From UBA7703 sp963667195 (GTDB lineage: Bacteria > Bacillota > Clostridia > Christensenellales > CAG-138): a stretch of DNA of 64,000 bases. Position numbers and translations under genes: made by a program. The stretch covers positions 806,001-870,000 of the forward strand of contig OY762962.1 of NCBI GenBank assembly GCA_963667195.1, in the 5' to 3' direction. Numbering within the stretch: position 1 is the stretch's first letter; each line of letters starts with the position of its first letter. Positions 61,862 to 64,000 of this stretch are shown here, piece after piece. The notes below the pieces were generated by a model. That model was not told the origin of the DNA and ran no database searches. It saw only the letters and a program-made list of their open reading frames with translations.

Positions 61862-62650
61862 TTATTCCGGTTTGATGAGGAGCGAGTCGTTGACCACAGG
61901 ATCCTGCGTATTTGCCGCATGATCGCCCGAAGCGCGCAGAATCAGGATCAGCGCTCCGCTTCTGGAGCCCTGCACCACGCGCATGGCATCCTCCGGCGTT
62001 AAGATCAGCGTCACGCTGTTGTAGGCGATCGCGGCGGGGTCTTCCCCGTTCGCCGTGGAGGAGGAAAGCGAGGTTCCGATTGCCGCAACCAGCACATTTT
62101 GCGCCGCAATGACGGTCGTGCTCTGCGAGGTGCCACCCTGCGGTGCCTCGGTTGTCGTGTCGGTTCCCGTCTGCGTCTGGGCTGCAGCCGCGGCTTTCAT
62201 ATCGAAGCTTGTCGAGGTATAGGAGATCACGTCCACATAGTCTCCGCGTTTGATGAAGCCCGCAATGCCACTGACTTCATCCACCGAAACGGTCACGGCG
62301 CGCATGCCTTCCGGCACAACATAGGCAAGGCCGCTGTCGGTTGCGCCGAACTGCTTCAGTTTCGAGGGAAGAATTTCTTCTCCCGCGAGGATATCGCTAA
62401 CCGTCACGAGGCCGACTACTTCCTCAATCGTGCGCGCGGCAAGCGGGTGTGCGTAGCCCTGCGGAATCTGCTTGAGCGTCAGCATATCGGCGGTAATCTG
62501 CGTGTAAGCAGGAATATCGGTGGCAGCCGCAACGACGGTATCATACTGCACCTCCACCTGCTTCTCTGCTTCCAGATTGCCGAGATAAAAATACAGCAAA
62601 GCACCCGCGCACAGAGCTGCGATCAAAGCGAATATGACGATTTTTTTCAT
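61862..62650 (-). CDS. cpaB: Tad pilus assembly protein CpaB/RcpC
   Basis: 262 residues from the ATG at 62650 (AGGAGGGG upstream). One N-terminal membrane helix (3-22), then a SAF domain (VVAAATDIPAYTQITADMLTLKQIP) and a C-terminal RcpC-like part with a Thr/Ala/Gln-rich stretch around 170-190. In monoderm bacteria it is anchored outside the membrane and may bind the cell wall to guide the pilus. Confidence 0.9.
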   Translation of the reverse strand: MKKIVIFALIAALCAGALLYFYLGNLEAEKQVEVQYDTVVAAATDIPAYTQITADMLTLKQIPQGYAHPLAARTIEEVVGLVTVSDILAGEEILPSKLKQFGATDSGLAYVVPEGMRAVTVSVDEVSGIAGFIKRGDYVDVISYTSTSFDMKAAAAAQTQTGTDTTTEAPQGGTSQSTTVIAAQNVLVAAIGTSLSSSTANGEDPAAIAYNSVTLILTPEDAMRVVQGSRSGALILILRASGDHAANTQDPVVNDSLLIKPE

Positions 62651-62804
62651 TTGACCCCTCCTGCCGGATCTGCGGAAGCGCTCCGCCTGATCCAATGCGC
62701 ACGACGTGAGATTTGAATACCCGGTTTGTGTTTCTCTTTAATCGAAAGCATACAAATACGGTATGCCATTTTTCCAATGGAGCGGTTTTTATCGCTTCCG
62801 CGCG

Positions 62805-63221
62805 CTAACCCATCTTCATCGTACAGGTTGATACGATATGGTAGTTGCCGCCGGGCGCGAGAAACGCGGTCAGCGGGGTCAGCGTCGGCAGATCGTAGGC
62901 CGTGGTAACCGTAATATTCCCGTCCTTAAAGCTGGACGGGTTCGAGAACGTGACGGTGACCGTAACGGTCTTCGTCATATAGCTGGGTTTCTTGCTGGTA
63001 ACCGCATCATTGACCGCGGTCGTGCAGGCAGTGGTCGATGTTCCGACGATGCCCGCGCGCGTGGCCTCACGCGTGATCGTATCCATGACCTGGCGTGTGG
63101 AAGCAAGCCAGCCCATCTCCAGCATTCCAAAGATCAAAAGCAATACAAGAGGAAGCGTAATCGCCAGCTCAACGAGGGATTGCCCACTCTCGCCGCGCCT
63201 CAGTTTCGCTAAGTGCTTCAT
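62805..63221 (-). CDS. tadE: TadE-like minor pilin
   Basis: 138 residues from the ATG at 63221; a GTG 3 nt before it is less well spaced from AGGAGG. The prepilin-like site is G-Q-S-L-V-E-L, with Glu at +5 after the likely cleavage Gly, then the helix AITLPLVLLLIFGMLEMGWLA. The soluble part is beta-rich with two Cys. It is a pseudopilin processed by a TadV-type peptidase not found in the window. Confidence 0.88.
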   Translation of the reverse strand: MKHLAKLRRGESGQSLVELAITLPLVLLLIFGMLEMGWLASTRQVMDTITREATRAGIVGTSTTACTTAVNDAVTSKKPSYMTKTVTVTVTFSNPSSFKDGNITVTTAYDLPTLTPLTAFLAPGGNYHIVSTCTMKMG

Positions 63222-63599
63222 CACTTTTCCTCCTGTTTACAGTGTATCGTTTTACGGGGGCTCCTCTTCGAGCCGGCGCATTGTGCGTCCGCCGACCTCC
63301 GTCCGGAAATCGAAGACGCCGCTTGCCTCACGAAAATAGTTCAACAAGTGCCGAAATGAGAGCGCCCCGCATGTTAGATGGTCGCTCTCATATATTAAAA
63401 ATTTATTTGTCTCCAGCGCGAGTCATGCAAATCGCCAATCGCGCTATCGAATAATCACCGATCGACATCTCTCACGGCGTTTGGAAAAGAGGATGCAAGA
63501 CGATGCCTAACAAACCGTTTGCTGAAAATATACGAATGACGCACCGTCATTGACTTCCTGCGCAAGTTGCGTTCTGCGCCTTGGATGCCAAAACTGTGG
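63222..63599 (-). other. Non-coding gap between flp2 and tadE, with attenuator-like hairpin
   Basis: About 380 nt with no gene. A perfect 9-bp stem (63356-63364 / 63383-63391, ATGAGAGCG / CGCTCTCAT) with an 18-nt loop and no T-run lies inside. It may lower read-through from the abundant pilin genes into the assembly genes. No strong new promoter is seen. Confidence 0.5.
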
Positions 63600-63752
63600 T
63601 TATTTGAAGCTCTCACTGGTATTGGTAAAAAATGAGGAAACACTATTACCAAGCAGTGAGATACCACCAATGACGACTAACGCAACCAGCAGAATAATCA
63701 GGCTGTATTCTACCAGACCCTGACCTGCTTCGCAGTAAATGAATTGTTTCAT
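63600..63752 (-). CDS. flp2: Flp-family prepilin, copy 2
   Basis: 50 residues. The ATG at 63752 follows AGAGGA; a longer reading that runs back through flp1 is a wrong frame. A short leader ends in EAG, then Q-G-L-V-E-Y-S with Glu +5 and Tyr +6, then a membrane helix LIILLVALVVIGGISLLG. It differs from flp1 in the mature C-terminus (SSFFTNTSESFK). Confidence 0.9.
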   Translation of the reverse strand: MKQFIYCEAGQGLVEYSLIILLVALVVIGGISLLGNSVSSFFTNTSESFK

Positions 63753-63781
63753 CGTCCCGCATCCTCTTTCCCGTACGTAGC

Positions 63782-63937
63782 TTATTTGTTCAGGTTGTCC
63801 GTGGCTTTCTTGAACGTGTTGGTGATGCCGCCGCTCAGAAGCGTGATGGCGCCAATGACGACAACCGCGACCAGCGCGATGATCAGACCGTACTCCACCA
63901 TGCCCTGGCCTTCCTCGTTCATAAGGAACTTTTTCAT
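63782..63937 (-). CDS. flp1: Flp-family major prepilin, copy 1
   Basis: 51 residues, too short for many gene finders. AGGAGG lies 9 nt before the ATG at 63937. The leader ends NEEG, then Q-G-M-V-E-Y-G-L with the required Glu +5, then a helix IIALVAVVVIGAITLLSGG and a polar tail ending NLNK. It is likely the major Flp pilin. It starts the visible Tad operon; the prepilin peptidase must lie outside the window. Confidence 0.9.
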   Translation of the reverse strand: MKKFLMNEEGQGMVEYGLIIALVAVVVIGAITLLSGGITNTFKKATDNLNK

Positions 63938-64000
63938 AATACATTTCCTCCTTTCCACAAGAATCTTCGCATTCCGGTCTTTGCCGCGCCGGACACTGCA

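Noticed and set aside
63753..63944. N-terminal extension of flp2 through the flp1 region
   Set aside because: The extension reads flp1 in a wrong frame; both pilin genes have their own ribosome sites and leader peptides.

Overview
The window looks like a chromosomal segment of a Gram-positive, anaerobe-like Clostridia (Firmicutes) bacterium with fairly high GC. The evidence is strong AGGAGG-type ribosome binding sites, lipoprotein-anchored ABC solute-binding proteins, a GntR/LacI-type AraR, a YesM-type histidine kinase, a DivIVA-like protein, and a Tad pilus locus without secretin genes. I saw no rRNA, tRNA, CRISPR array, prophage or transposase gene.

Layout. (1) 1-9.9 kb: the end of an MFS transporter, then a six-gene minus-strand operon (two Gfo/Idh oxidoreductases, FGGY kinase, AraA-like isomerase, class III aminotransferase, Asp-box protein) that looks like a catabolic route for an unidentified sugar derivative. 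(2) 10.2-18.8 kb: divergent plus-strand genes for an LplB/YtcP/lipoprotein oligosaccharide importer, then a GQSN-type carbohydrate esterase, an orphan glycosidase-like protein and a second Asp-box protein. All four carbohydrate-active proteins in regions 1 and 2 lack signal peptides, so processing is probably intracellular. (3) 18.9-21.7 kb: YhcH/NanQ-like protein, an AraC regulator with an extra N-terminal cupin-like domain, and a NahK-like sugar 1-kinase. (4) 22-26.3 kb: MarR regulator and a heterodimeric ABC exporter under a promoter whose -10 box lies inside an inverted repeat. (5) 26.3-31.5 kb: carA followed by a fused carB-dapF gene. (6) 31.7-46.7 kb: an L-arabinose block made of a YtfQ/R/T-YjfF-type ABC importer, a three-component sensor (lipoprotein, histidine kinase, response regulator), araA, and divergent araR-araB-araD. 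(7) 47.1-48.3 kb: a DUF362/ferredoxin protein. (8) 48.3-56 kb: three separately transcribed TadG-like beta-helix paralogues, a GT-C membrane glycosyltransferase and an FAD oxidoreductase. (9) 56.1-64 kb: a Tad/Flp pilus operon on the minus strand (flp1, flp2, tadE, cpaB, tadZ, tadA, tadB, tadC, DUF192, DivIVA-like).

How the genes fit together: regions 1-3 probably form one carbohydrate programme in which an oligosaccharide is imported, deacylated, cleaved and fed to isomerase, kinase, oxidoreductases and aminotransferase. Region 6 is a complete L-arabinose uptake, sensing and catabolism regulon with repeated TTTGTAT-type half-sites around the araA/araR promoters. Regions 8 and 9 build a surface pilus whose TadG-like components have been triplicated. 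The most unusual single gene is the CarB-DapF fusion; the most likely undescribed pathway is the 1.2-9.9 kb operon.
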